A stretch of DNA of 64,000 nucleotides from Girardinichthys multiradiatus (Eukaryota > Chordata > Actinopteri > Cyprinodontiformes > Goodeidae), in the NCBI RefSeq assembly GCF_021462225.1, contig NC_061818.1:21711978-21775977 (forward strand), in the 5' to 3' direction. This document shows positions 48,201-56,112 of the stretch, piece after piece; the stretch's first letter is position 1; every line of letters begins with the position of its first letter. A program made the translations under genes and the position numbers. Under the pieces are notes generated by a model. That model was not told the origin of the DNA. It was given only the letters and a program-made list of their open reading frames with translations, and made no database searches.

Positions 48201-51200
48201 TAACAATGTCAGAGGACACATTGTCCTCGTGGACAGGTTGAGAACCATCATCTTTGGAGAAAATGTGGTCAGCAAAAAACCCTGGCTGACTGTGATCAGT
48301 GATCAAAGAGTGTGTTCAATAGTTAAACTAAGAACATTTCCACACACAGTGCCAAGGGAACTCAAGGGATTGGAGCTAAACAGCCGTGTAGCCTTAAGAA
48401 AACCACTGATCAGTGAGGCCAATACGAAAAAACGACTTCAATTTGCTAGGAAGCGTAAAGATTGGACTCTGGCGCAATGGTAGATCACATGCTCTGCCCT
48501 GTTCCAGAGTGATGGGTAAGAAGAGATGTGCATGAAGTAATGCTTCCATTATGCTTAGCGGCTACAGGACAAGCCTGTGGAGGCAGTGTATGATCTGGGG
48601 TTGCTGCAGTTGGTCAGATCTAGGGTAATAAAAGCTTGAGGTCAGGCCATAAACTAATTACAATGAATGAACCGTTTATTCCATCAGAGAATTTTGTCTT
48701 TCCTGATGGTTGAGGCATATTTCTAGATTACAATGGCAGGATTCATCAACAAGCTCAAACTGTGAAAGAGTGGTTCAAAGAGACCGAGACACCGCTGTCA
48801 CAAAAGGATTTGCCACCAAAGAGTTCAGAGCTTAGCCCCATTAAGACCCTTGGGTGTGTACTGGAGAAGAATTTGCCCGGCAGTCCATCTCTTCCATCAT
48901 CTATAAGATCTTGGCTATAAAATTATACAAATCTGAAATAAAATAAATGTGACAGTGCAGAGGCTTATTGAAGAGATGTCACTGTGAAAGGATGTGATCA
49001 TCAAAGCTAAAGGAAGTACAATGGAATATTAGAATGACTTTTTTTCTCATGTACAGTATATATCATGACACAGTACTGTATCTGGTTGCACGTGAACAAA
49101 GAAAATACTAGAAAGCAATTGGCTACAGAGAGGCCGATATAAACGGTGAAGAAGCTGCAGGAACTTCCATCACAAACTGTTACACCAATCTCCTATATTC
49201 TACATGTCTGGACAAAGGAGTAGGAAGACCAAAAAGATACATCCTGACCTGTCTAAAGTCGCCCAGAAACTTGTGGCAGAATGTGTTATAATCCAATGAA
49301 GCTAAGCCTTAAATGGGAAATAGACTGAACTTACTGAGAACTTTAGCAGCCATCGTGTCCACTCAAAGCACTAGAGTCTCATTCACCCAACTGCACCCAC
49401 ATATCTATACATCTATACATTAATTTGCAGATCAGTGGGAAACTTGGATTAAGTGCCCTGCACAAGGGCACATGGACATGTGACACAAAAAAGCTGGAAT
49501 TAAACCCACAACTTTCCGATTGCAAGACAACTACTCTGCAGTAAAACATGGTGGTGGCTGCATCATGCTGTGGGGTTTACTTTTCTTCACATGATGGGCT
49601 GATTTTTGTCAGCATGAATGCTATTATGATTAGTAGCAAAAAACAAGTTGTTTTGACTCACTTAAAGATGGAAAACGTTTGAAAATAATCTGTCATGGTT
49701 GCCTCTTTTTAGGTAACAAAGACCTGGAACTTTAAGAAAGGTGTGTACGTGACATTTTAAACAGAAAACCTGTCAGAAGCTGGAGCTGCAAATAGACATC
49801 CAAGCTACTTTAACAACGTTGGCCTCCTGACAATAACATTCCTCATTGAGAGCCAGAGCTCAAGGAATGTCTAACACAGCACAAACCTCCCATCGGTCAG
49901 CACCAAAGACGAGAAAGAGCATTCAGTGTTAGCTTCTGTGAGCTTAAAGAAATAACATCAAACACATACATAAAGAAAGATGAGTACTACTAATGTGGAA
50001 ATATTTATGTTTAGCACCAGTTTGTGTTTGGAGTTACAGGGTCAGAGTTCACTGCTGCAGGTCATAAAGCTTCCACTTCTGAGACTGAATGAAGGTTGTT
50101 GAAGGTTTACTCTGCACTGGATAACCTTTCCGTGGTACTTCGTTCATGCCATATTTATTCCCACATTTTCTTTCTAAAGATGTTCTCATCGTTTCAAAAG
50201 CGTAAGTGTTCCCATCCCCCAACAACCACATACACACTCAGCAGCATGCATTTCCTAAACTCTAAACCCAACTTCACTTTGAGTGAGAAAAAAAAAAACA
50301 ATGAGGAATTTCTTCTGAAGTGCTAAACTTGTGCTGGTAAAGCCTTACTGAATTAAAGTTTAAACACAAGCAGTTGTACTCAAGCCCTGAGAAAGGTTTG
50401 GCTTCAACAAGTTGTGACCATGATGGCTTTAACAGAGTCTAAGATGGGAACAAAAAACTTGAAACTCTCAAAACCTTTTTTCCTCCAGAAAATATGCTCA
50501 AACTAAAAAAAAAAAAAATCACTTGCAGATTAGTTTAACTAAAGCTGATGTAACACAGAGCACCGACCCCATCACTTTTAATAGAGACAGATGAATTACA
50601 GTCTTGTACAGGCTCTGCTCTTTCTGCAAGGGCTGCAACAGTAAACACAACTTACATTTCACACATAAACAGAGAAACAACTTCAAACATGTTTATTTAT
50701 TAATATAAACATGTAGAACAAGCACTATTTCCTTAAAAAACAAAAAAGAACAAAACAATTTAAAATAAAAAAAATAAATGAAACCAAAAGTAAAGAAAAA
50801 TAACAAAATTAAAACTAATACATTTAACATTTAGTAAAAAGTAAAATGATATTTAATGAAGTTATAAAAATAACTAAAAGAGAAAATACAAAAAACTAAA
50901 ATAAAACCATATATCGAGGCATTACAGTGGAAACATTTCAACAAGCAGACAACATAGAGGACGGGATGTTTACCTGAAGGAGGTCATCACTCAGGACCTC
51001 TGTTTTTTCAGCTCTGTGGAGAAAAAACACAGAAATCAGACGTCTGAAAACAATAAAAACAAGCCTCACATAAACACCATACATTTTTTCTTTATGCTTT
51101 CTCAGTGGCACTGAGAGGCACATCCACACAAAGTGTTGCACCTCTTAAATCTGTAAATCATTTGTCTTTTCTATTGTTTGTTTATCTTAGACGTTTGGCA

Positions 51201-54200
51201 GAATATTTTGCATGAATTTGTATATGTAAACATAACATTTATTGCCATTTTTAATCATAACCCAATATTGTTTTAACCACACTGACAGGTTTTACTAGAG
51301 CACGTCAACAAATCCAGCTCATTCTGTCTGCAGGTTGCAACAAAAGCATGCAGCAAACTGAAACCCACTATTAAACTTTTCCTATAACGACCTGTCAGGG
51401 AGCATATGAGCTTTAATTTAATGTGCTCCATCTGTACACTCATGCTCGACGAGTATGTACCAGAGGCCAAGCTAAACCTGTCAGATTCCTCCACCCAGTT
51501 TGAAAAGCACACTTCTCAAACCATCTGCACCTTATTTGTAGTGGCAACAGGGGCAGATGTGTGCATGCATGTATGCACGAGAGTGAGAGTTGCCATGAGG
51601 CTTGTTGATGTCAGAAACACGCTGCAGTGTGACACAATCTGGGTATAAACAATGACATGTCATCGCTGTCAAGCTTCAAGGAAATGTTGACGGAATTGCT
51701 ACTAGAGCATCTTGGGTTTGCAAGCGGGAAAAAAAAAATCTCTTGTTTTCTGTCCTTTGGTTTTAATCTGTCTCATTTCCAATCGATATCTAACAAATGC
51801 ACTGCGAGCTGTGTCTCCACACACAACTTCCCGTAGATCTCTGTCTCTGCAGCCGCCCGAGCCCACACCATGAGCCTAAACCTGGCAGGGATCAATCAAC
51901 CATCTACTGCTCAGACATGAGGTATTACACAATGCAGTTATGAGCTTCTTAGAATATTATCTTCATGCTCCACCCTCTGCATACTGTAAAGGCTCACCTC
52001 ACTCGGGCCTTAAATGCCTCCACTGTTATTAAAAGAAAAGAAGAAACGAAAACCTCTGGCTTTTTTTAATCCAGATTGTAAAAGGACAACATTTAAGGAA
52101 TGTAATAATTTAAAAGCTAGAAATCAAGAGATTATAATGTATTCATTAACTCTCATATAGAAACGTTTCATTAAAACAGGATTTGGATCAGTAGCACGTG
52201 CTTACATTAGATAAAGTGCCTTGCAAAAGTATTATATTCATTGTTCTTTCCACATTACAGCCACAAACTTCAACATATTACTGAGGATTTTATGACATGG
52301 TTTTTACATTTCTTTTCAATCTGAAAATTATGGTATGCATTTGTATTCAGCCTCTAAAAGGTTTCCTTCCAGGACTGCTTTATATGTACCTTCACCTGTC
52401 TTCCTAATCATTCATTTACACAGCTAAAAAAAACAAAAACATCCCCACAGCATAATGCTGCCAACGCCCTGTCTGTTAGGAAGGTGTGTTCAAATGGATG
52501 TGAAGTGTTGCTATTTATATGTTTCTGTGATCAAAGCTCAGTTAGTTGGACGATATGTTTTGGTAGCTTACCAGTTGTGCCATAGTCTTCCCATTTTATG
52601 ATCAATAGTACTCTGTGAGAAGTTCAAAGCTTGGGATAAATTTTTGTGGTGTGTTCTCTTTGCACTCAGGAGCCTGATTTTCCATGTTTCCAGACATGGG
52701 AATGCCGACTGGGAGAGTGGAGGATTTTTTTTAATGGTTATTGTAAGAAAATTGTGATAAAAATGGTGATTTATCATGATATTGTGGACAAATAAATATT
52801 GTAGTAGATAAATGCACACCACAATTTCACTTCCCAATTGCTGCTTTGTGCTGTTCTGTCATATAAAGTCCCAAAAACATAAATTGAAGTTCCTGGTTGC
52901 AGCTTATATGAACACATTAAGCACGATGCTGCAGCGGATAACCTCTAAAGGGATAAGCTATAAACAATCCAATGATTCTTATCAATACTCAATTAGCATT
53001 GATCGAGCTCAGAGGCGGGCAACAGCTACTGTTCTAAGAATAAACTCCTTCAGACAGAGACATGATGTACAGTGTCCACTATGCATGAAGACGTCATGTG
53101 CAATATGCTGTTTTTATGAAGTTTTGTTGAGTCATGTTGAGCAAACATCTGACCGCAGTCAGGAGTAATTCTATAATCTTTGTTTTATTAAAATACCTCG
53201 GTCAAAGCTATTTGTAAACACTACTGTGTTTAAACTGTGCGTCATTCAACTTTCTTCCTACTATTAATTGACTGCAAATATAGCTGGTTTCTTCCTTTAT
53301 AAAAAGAAAGAGACTTTCATTGTTTCAGCCTGTGTCCTCCGCACTGCTTACTCCACAAAATCCCCTCAGTGTGCTGCCCATAACAAACCATCCCGACCTG
53401 CTCTGCCGGCAACACACTATCTGTTAAAACCAACTGTGCTGTTGTTTGTGTGCAGCTGTGCCTCATTCAGTGCCTTCTAACTTTGGTTATTGGTTTGTTA
53501 TGCATCAAAGCTTGTCAAAGTATTAAACCAGAATCAGCTGGGTGTGGGATTAATTAAGCATGATAAGCTATTTATTTTCTAATTTGCACTTGTAAGCATT
53601 TTGAGCATTGTAAATCCCATCCAGGCAAAATTCAAGGTGGGTGTGCTCGCAAACAGTTTTGTTTCTCAATAAGCAATCTCTGAGTGCGCTCAGTCGACTT
53701 TTACTGCTGTTGCACAACATGTGGAGCAATGACTGGAAGGAATCCACTGCCAATGCCACAGAGTGATGGGTAAGTCATTCTAAGAAGGCTCTTGTAAGGA
53801 GAGCAACCACAGATTTATTCAGTGGTTTATAGTAATAGGTGGAAAGAAGTAATAGGTGGAAAGATTGGCACAGAGTTGGCTGATGGAGGACAGGGCTGGG
53901 TGGCCCCTTAGGGACGGCGAAGAGGGCGAGACCGGGAACGGGTGGTCTAATCGGCTGTGCCATCAGGAAACGAGTCTTAAACTACATCTGAGGAAATTCC
54001 AGTCAGTCAAGGAGAGCATGAAATCTACATCTGGCACATTAATATAATTTATTGTTAGTTCTCAAAACTGATCCTTGTAATATAAAACAATTGATAATGA
54101 GTGCATTAAATTGATCAAGTTAGAGCAATTAGTATTAGCACTGTAGGCAACAGATATTAAAGCTTTTAGTGTTTTTTTAAATAGAAAAAATTACATCTAC

Positions 54201-55320
54201 ATTTACTCCCTATAATATGTCCGAAAAATATTAACGCAGATAAAAAATAAACAATAAAGGACAAAAAAAATAATAATAAAATGGAAATAATATGAAAATG
54301 TCAACTTTCTGGATGTGCATCAAAGCCCGCTCACACCCCTCATTCCAGGCAGTTTTATATTCATTATATTTCTTTATCCAAGAATTTAAGACAGACAAAC
54401 ATAAATGAGTAGCAAATATTAATTAATCTATTCTGTTTTATGTCCTCCATAGTGCCCTTCCTGGACATCTGTCACTCACTCCTGGCCTCACTCTCAAATA
54501 TCAGGTTAACACACTATTCAGGTAGAAAAAAAAAAAACAAATAGGAGAATTGTAGCGTTTGAAAACCATGGAAAAAAAAAAAAAAAACATCAAACATATG
54601 AAATCAGCTGATGTTTGGTATAAGGTTACTTGTAAACTACAACAGACTATTTAGATCAAGACTCAAATTATATATTTATTTATTTATTTCTAAATTGGAC
54701 CTGTTTTGGTGAGCCACCCCAAAATTATTATAGGGCCCCCACCCAGCCACCCCTTGAAAAACGTTTTGGAAACGCCCCTGCTCCATACAAAAACACAGTT
54801 ATTTATTGAGTCCATTAAATTAGTCGAGTTGGCACTATTACTATTAGCCATATATGTAATATAAATAAACACTTTCAAGCTAAAATATTCAGCAAAATTG
54901 TCCCCAGCTATGCAATAAATACAAACTAAATATTTAGAAAAAACCGATAAAAAATAGGATAAAATTATAAATAAAAGCGTAAGACATCGAAGCTTGCGGA
55001 AGCCTCGACTCACTTTAACTTTTATATATTAGTGATTTAAAGGCCTCCAGTTAACTGGTTGTAGCCTAAAAACAAAACCAAACTTCAAACAGCAGCTTTT
55101 TAAAAAAGTAACACTTACATTTTTCCTTCCCTAAAATCCCGTCCCAGTCCATCCGACACCGCCCACAACAACAAGCAGACGGCTGACAATAGAAGACCCA
55201 AATTATCCAGATTGAACGTTACCGACCCGGTTTAAACCGCAGCATTTGCCACCAGATCAGCACCCACCTTCCAACAGTCTGGTTGGCCAGCTGCTTCATG
55301 CGATTGAACTGTTTCTTCAT
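27235..55320 (-). CDS. arhgap17: Rho GTPase-activating protein 17 (RICH1/nadrin), whole gene
   Basis: Twenty coding exons in transcript order: 55320-55268, 51013-50974, 40282-40178, 39742-39666, 38769-38658, 38449-38373, 37206-37104, 36797-36729, 36647-36566, 35938-35811, 35275-35164, 35075-34994, 34899-34819, 34426-34313, 34209-34118, 32700-32565, 31780-31490, 30920-30799, 29681-29292, 27386-27235. All have GT-AG borders with matching phases. The product is 805 residues (human long form about 881, from memory): BAR domain (about 1-240), RhoGAP domain (about 245-440) and a proline-rich tail. The known family role is to inactivate Cdc42 and Rac1 at membranes and tight junctions and in exocytosis. 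The N-terminus [20 protein letters not shown] and the end (ENTAL, human ESTAL) identify it. The GGTLNRK-like tail and ASKII motif favour ARHGAP17 over ARHGAP44. It is tail-to-tail with slc5a11. Confidence 0.93.
27745..28600. mobile_element. arhgap17: Tc1-type relics in last arhgap17 intron
   Basis: Ends resemble a Tc1 terminal repeat (GTGCATCTTCATAAATTAGA near 27753, and TTTATTGAGATGCACTTGTA, 28573-28592, as its inverted copy). The interior mixes minus-oriented text (TTCCCACAGCATGATGCTGC, about 27968) with a plus-oriented helix-turn-helix relic at about 28255-28390 resembling the N-terminal region of the intact copies A/B. No frame survives. Confidence 0.65.
28101..28142. repeat. Perfect 17-bp inverted repeat with 8-base loop
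   Basis: CACCATTCATACTTTTG at 28101-28117 and its exact reverse complement at 28126-28142 flank an 8-base spacer. It would form a stable hairpin in either strand. It lies within a transposon relic in the last arhgap17 intron. Confidence 0.9.
29700..30772 (-). mobile_element. Tc1-type relic in arhgap17 intron
   Basis: Both terminal repeats are recognisable: about 29713-29900, with GAGATTTTATGTGACGAATC, and about 30655-30772, with AAAAGGTTCAAGAGGTGTGA. Between them is antisense transposase text, including CCACAGCATGATGCTGCCAC (30393-30412) and a duplicate-looking ACAGCATGATGCTACCAAC at about 29933. Two copies of the same internal segment suggest that two relics are stacked. It starts about 20 bp upstream of exon 19's acceptor. 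Confidence 0.65.
31003..31206. other. arhgap17: arhgap17 intron 17, no further feature
   Basis: The stretch between exons 17 and 18 (30921-31489) has no recognised repeat or conserved sequence. Short open frames on both strands lack any domain. Confidence 0.4.
32375..32564 (-). other. arhgap17: In-frame read-through ORF after arhgap17 exon 16
   Basis: Beyond the exon 16 donor (AAAGACAG/GTACAC at 32565/32564) the frame stays open for about 62 more codons and stops at 32375. The extension is GC-rich, serine/proline/leucine-rich ([35 protein letters not shown]) and unlike the AT-rich introns around it. It could be an alternative terminal exon giving a protein of about 507 residues that lacks the SH3-binding tail, or unspliced chance sequence. 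Confidence 0.45.
32880..33225 (+). mobile_element. Fragment of Tc1-type relic
   Basis: A plus-oriented piece of a decayed transposase: CTGCACATCACCCTGAATAA, then AAACATGGTAGTGGTAGCAT and CATGCTGTGGG at 32939-32970. After that come collapsed C-terminal traces and part of a right terminal repeat near 33170-33225. Both ends are missing. Confidence 0.6.
33226..34117. other. arhgap17: arhgap17 intron 15, remaining part
   Basis: AT-rich, with no recognised gene or repeat apart from a small tandem array at 33962-33990. The open frame at 33360-33674 has no recognisable domain. Confidence 0.4.
33962..33990. repeat. Three 10-bp tandem units with E-boxes
   Basis: CAGCTGCAGG-type units repeat with a 10-bp period three times, each with a CAGCTG hexamer (an E-box pattern). 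It is about 130 bp downstream of the RhoGAP exon 15 donor. Too short to claim a function. Confidence 0.6.
34118..35938 (-). other. arhgap17: arhgap17 exons 10-15: RhoGAP catalytic domain
   Basis: Residues 240-442. The catalytic arginine finger is R286 in [20 protein letters not shown] at the start of exon 11 (35275-35164). The lysine/asparagine part of the GAP site is in exon 14 ([20 protein letters not shown]), where the conserved N of [10 protein letters not shown] is present. Other conserved text is [35 protein letters not shown] and [19 protein letters not shown]. With both arginine and asparagine kept, GAP activity is expected. The family prefers Cdc42 and Rac1. Confidence 0.93.
37480..38200 (+). 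mobile_element. Tc1-type relic between arhgap17 exons 6 and 7
   Basis: Plus-oriented, heavily mutated transposase. Recognisable pieces are CATGCTCGGATGAAACTGAC (catalytic-aspartate region, about 37789), GACCACTTTTATATTTGGAG (about 37827), AACACCATCCCAACTGTGTG (about 37877), and TAGAGTGGCCATCACAAAGC (about 38108, the WPSQSP region). Terminal repeats were not recognised. It seems to be a different family from the commonest relics here. Confidence 0.6.
38900..39638 (-). mobile_element. Short Tc1-type relic with both ends
   Basis: TA-flanked ends: CAGTGCCTTAAAAAAGTATT at 38900 and AACTTTTTCAAGACACTG ending at 39638, inverted copies of each other over at least the tips. The 739-bp interior is antisense to a transposase with large deletions (CACCTCCATGTTTTATCACG near 39334). 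A non-autonomous internal-deletion derivative. Confidence 0.75.
40283..43286. other. arhgap17: arhgap17 intron 2, distal part: nothing recognised
   Basis: About 3 kb without recognisable coding sequence or a nameable repeat. Open frames at 41127-41309, 41417-41647 and 41834-42034 have no domains. A slightly GC-richer block at about 42690-42900 could be regulatory, but no site supports it. Confidence 0.4.
43287..44841 (+). mobile_element. Tc1-like transposon, nearly complete, right end cut
   Basis: The left end follows TA (43285-43286) and reads CACTGCTCAAAAAAATAAAG, with GGAACACTT just after, a terminal repeat I recall from a well-spread fish Tc1 family. The expected mirror copy at the right is only partly there: TGAGTGTTCCC at about 44829-44839 and then unrelated sequence, so roughly the last 20 bp are missing. 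The interior carries a transposase that is open except for one small shift. It sits in arhgap17 intron 2 in antisense orientation to that gene. Confidence 0.88.
43643..44600 (+). pseudogene. Tc1-like transposase with a single 2-base deletion
   Basis: N-terminal frame 43643 to about 44110: helix-turn-helix [20 protein letters not shown], then the basic [10 protein letters not shown] stretch, [20 protein letters not shown], and the first catalytic aspartate in [12 protein letters not shown]. At about 44112 two bases appear to be missing relative to the family, which moves the frame. The second frame continues with [20 protein letters not shown], the second aspartate in [12 protein letters not shown], the glutamate in [10 protein letters not shown], and ends GGHTQY. 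The N-terminal start is uncertain: an upstream ATG could add a few residues. All three DDE residues are still encoded, so inactivation looks recent. Confidence 0.88.
44842..46590. other. arhgap17: arhgap17 intron 2: nothing recognised
   Basis: No supported gene, repeat family or regulatory site. Open frames at 45435-45701 (plus) and 45709-45996 (minus) lack domain features. Text near 44945-44995 repeats short phrases (CTGAAGAATCAC twice) but is not a clear array. Confidence 0.35.
46590..47200 (+). mobile_element. Tc1-type relic in arhgap17 intron 2
   Basis: Plus-oriented transposase relic. It shows the helix-turn-helix-to-catalytic stretch at about 46610-46690, GCATCGTGGTGGTGGTGTGA at about 46762 (the HGGGSVM-type glycine patch), CAACAGGACAATCATGC at about 46898 (second aspartate region), and GGTCCAGTCAAAGTCCAGAC (46962-46981, the WPSQSPD region). 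Many stops. Terminal repeats are not visible. Confidence 0.65.
47201..48214. other. arhgap17: arhgap17 intron 2: nothing recognised
   Basis: No supported gene or repeat. Minus-strand open frames at 47336-47533 and 47540-47749 have no recognisable domain or splice context. Confidence 0.35.
48215..49100 (+). mobile_element. Tc1-type relic, another family
   Basis: Plus-oriented relic with an open piece at 48229-48483 encoding [20 protein letters not shown] and [15 protein letters not shown], the segment before the first catalytic aspartate. Further on come traces of the GGSVMIWG-type patch (about 48580), AGAGTGGTTCAAAGAGACCG (about 48768) and a C-terminal end near 49025. It has frame breaks throughout. 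This family differs from all the other copies listed. Confidence 0.7.
49101..50973. other. arhgap17: arhgap17 intron 2, proximal part
   Basis: Contains one short Tc1-type scrap at about 49540-49580 (GTAAAACATGGTGGTGGCTG, CATCATGCTGTGGGG), possibly extending to about 49880. The rest is AT-rich. From about 50700 to 50930 it is strongly purine/A-rich on the plus strand (runs of AAAATAAA). No gene is supported. Confidence 0.4.
51014..52212. other. arhgap17: arhgap17 intron 1, 3' part: nothing recognised
   Basis: No supported gene. Two overlapping open frames at 51273-51512 (minus) and 51406-51648 (plus) are mutual shadows without domains. Confidence 0.35.
52213..52920 (-). mobile_element. Tc1-type relic in arhgap17 intron 1
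   Basis: Starts AAGTGCCTTGCAAAAGTATT at 52215, like the terminal repeat of the common old family. It has CCCCACAGCATAATGCTGCC (52443-52462) in antisense orientation and decayed far-arm text at about 52850-52900 (TCATATAAAGTCCCAAAAAC). No frame is intact. Confidence 0.65.
52921..55267. other. arhgap17: arhgap17 intron 1, 5' part: no gene
   Basis: No coding sequence is supported. It contains poly-A runs (54524-54538, 54571-54587) and a tract at about 54697-54780, GC-richer than its surroundings, that ends AAACGCCCCTGCTCC. That tract could be the edge of a mobile element but was not identified. Confidence 0.35.
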
Positions 55321-55640
55321 GTTGAAAGTCCTCCTCCAAGTCTCCTTCTAGTCCGTAAAAGTCACCAGCACCACCGACTCTCGATCATCCACCCCTTGGA
55401 TCTAAAAGTTCCGCTACGTCGCAGCCATTGTTATTTTCACTCCGGTCACTTTCTACGTACTGAAAACTGAGAAGCTTTCAGAACCGAACCGGCTGATATC
55501 CGCCGCTGCTTTGGGTCTGTCCTCCCCCTTAAAAGAAATCAGTGTTTTCGAGCTGTGACAGGCGCCTGGTTCCCCACTGGTTTCGGAGCAAGGAGAGGTA
55601 GGAAGGAGGAAGTGCTTCTACTTCCCGACTGCAAACAAGC
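55321..55640 (-). promoter_or_regulatory. arhgap17: arhgap17 5' untranslated region and promoter area
   Basis: Sequence directly upstream of the start codon is richer in CpG than the rest of the window (for example CTACGTCGCAG, CCGAACCGG, GATATCCGCCGC), in line with a CpG-type housekeeping promoter. On the minus strand it contains ACAATGGCTGCG (55421-55432), which resembles a YY1/TISU site, next to ACGTC-type CRE half-sites. No TATA box is evident. The transcription start cannot be placed exactly. Confidence 0.45.
55414..55428 (-). other. arhgap17: Possible four-codon upstream ORF of arhgap17
   Basis: An ATG at 55428 inside the YY1-like motif opens a four-codon frame (M-A-A-T) that ends in TAG at 55414, about 94 bp before the main start. 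It matters only if transcription begins upstream of it, which is not known. Confidence 0.3.
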
Positions 55641-56112
55641 CTCAGGGCCTCCTGGTGGCATGTGACACTTTTGCGAGAAGAAGCCATTGGTCTCAGTTTG
55701 TGGCATTGTTGTCATTGCAAAATCAGACTTCTTTCAGAATAAATCTGCTTTCAGTTTCTACACAGATAAATAAATAAAAACAAGAGAACCCCAGAAATAG
55801 GGTTATAACCACTGGGTTCTCCAGCTGTGAATTTGGATGTAGTTGTTGCACACCAAAAGTCCCATCATTTGGCTGTGATGGGATTTATTTTTGCACCTCT
55901 TTTTTTTTTTATAGTTAGCTGAATATAAACAAACGAGAAGAAATCATAGTGACCCCATGCGGAATCCGAAAATTGGGCCCCCTGACACCTTTTGCATCTT
56001 AGTATTTGCTTCATATATCTTTCCAGTAATCCTTTCATGCTTATGATGCACATTAGGAAAAAAAACTATAATTCAAAAGAATGTCAAATTTAAGGATACC
56101 CAGAGCTGTATA

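Larger units (their letters stand above)
36566..55320 (-). other. arhgap17: arhgap17 exons 1-9: BAR domain
   Basis: Exons 1-9 encode residues 1-239, an N-BAR/BAR dimerisation and membrane-curvature domain built of long helices. Readable pieces in order: [133 protein letters not shown]. Intron 1 is 4.3 kb and intron 2 is 10.7 kb, the largest in the window and full of transposon remnants. Exons 5-9 are compact. The very short exon 2 (40 bp) is supported by phase and strong match. Confidence 0.9.
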
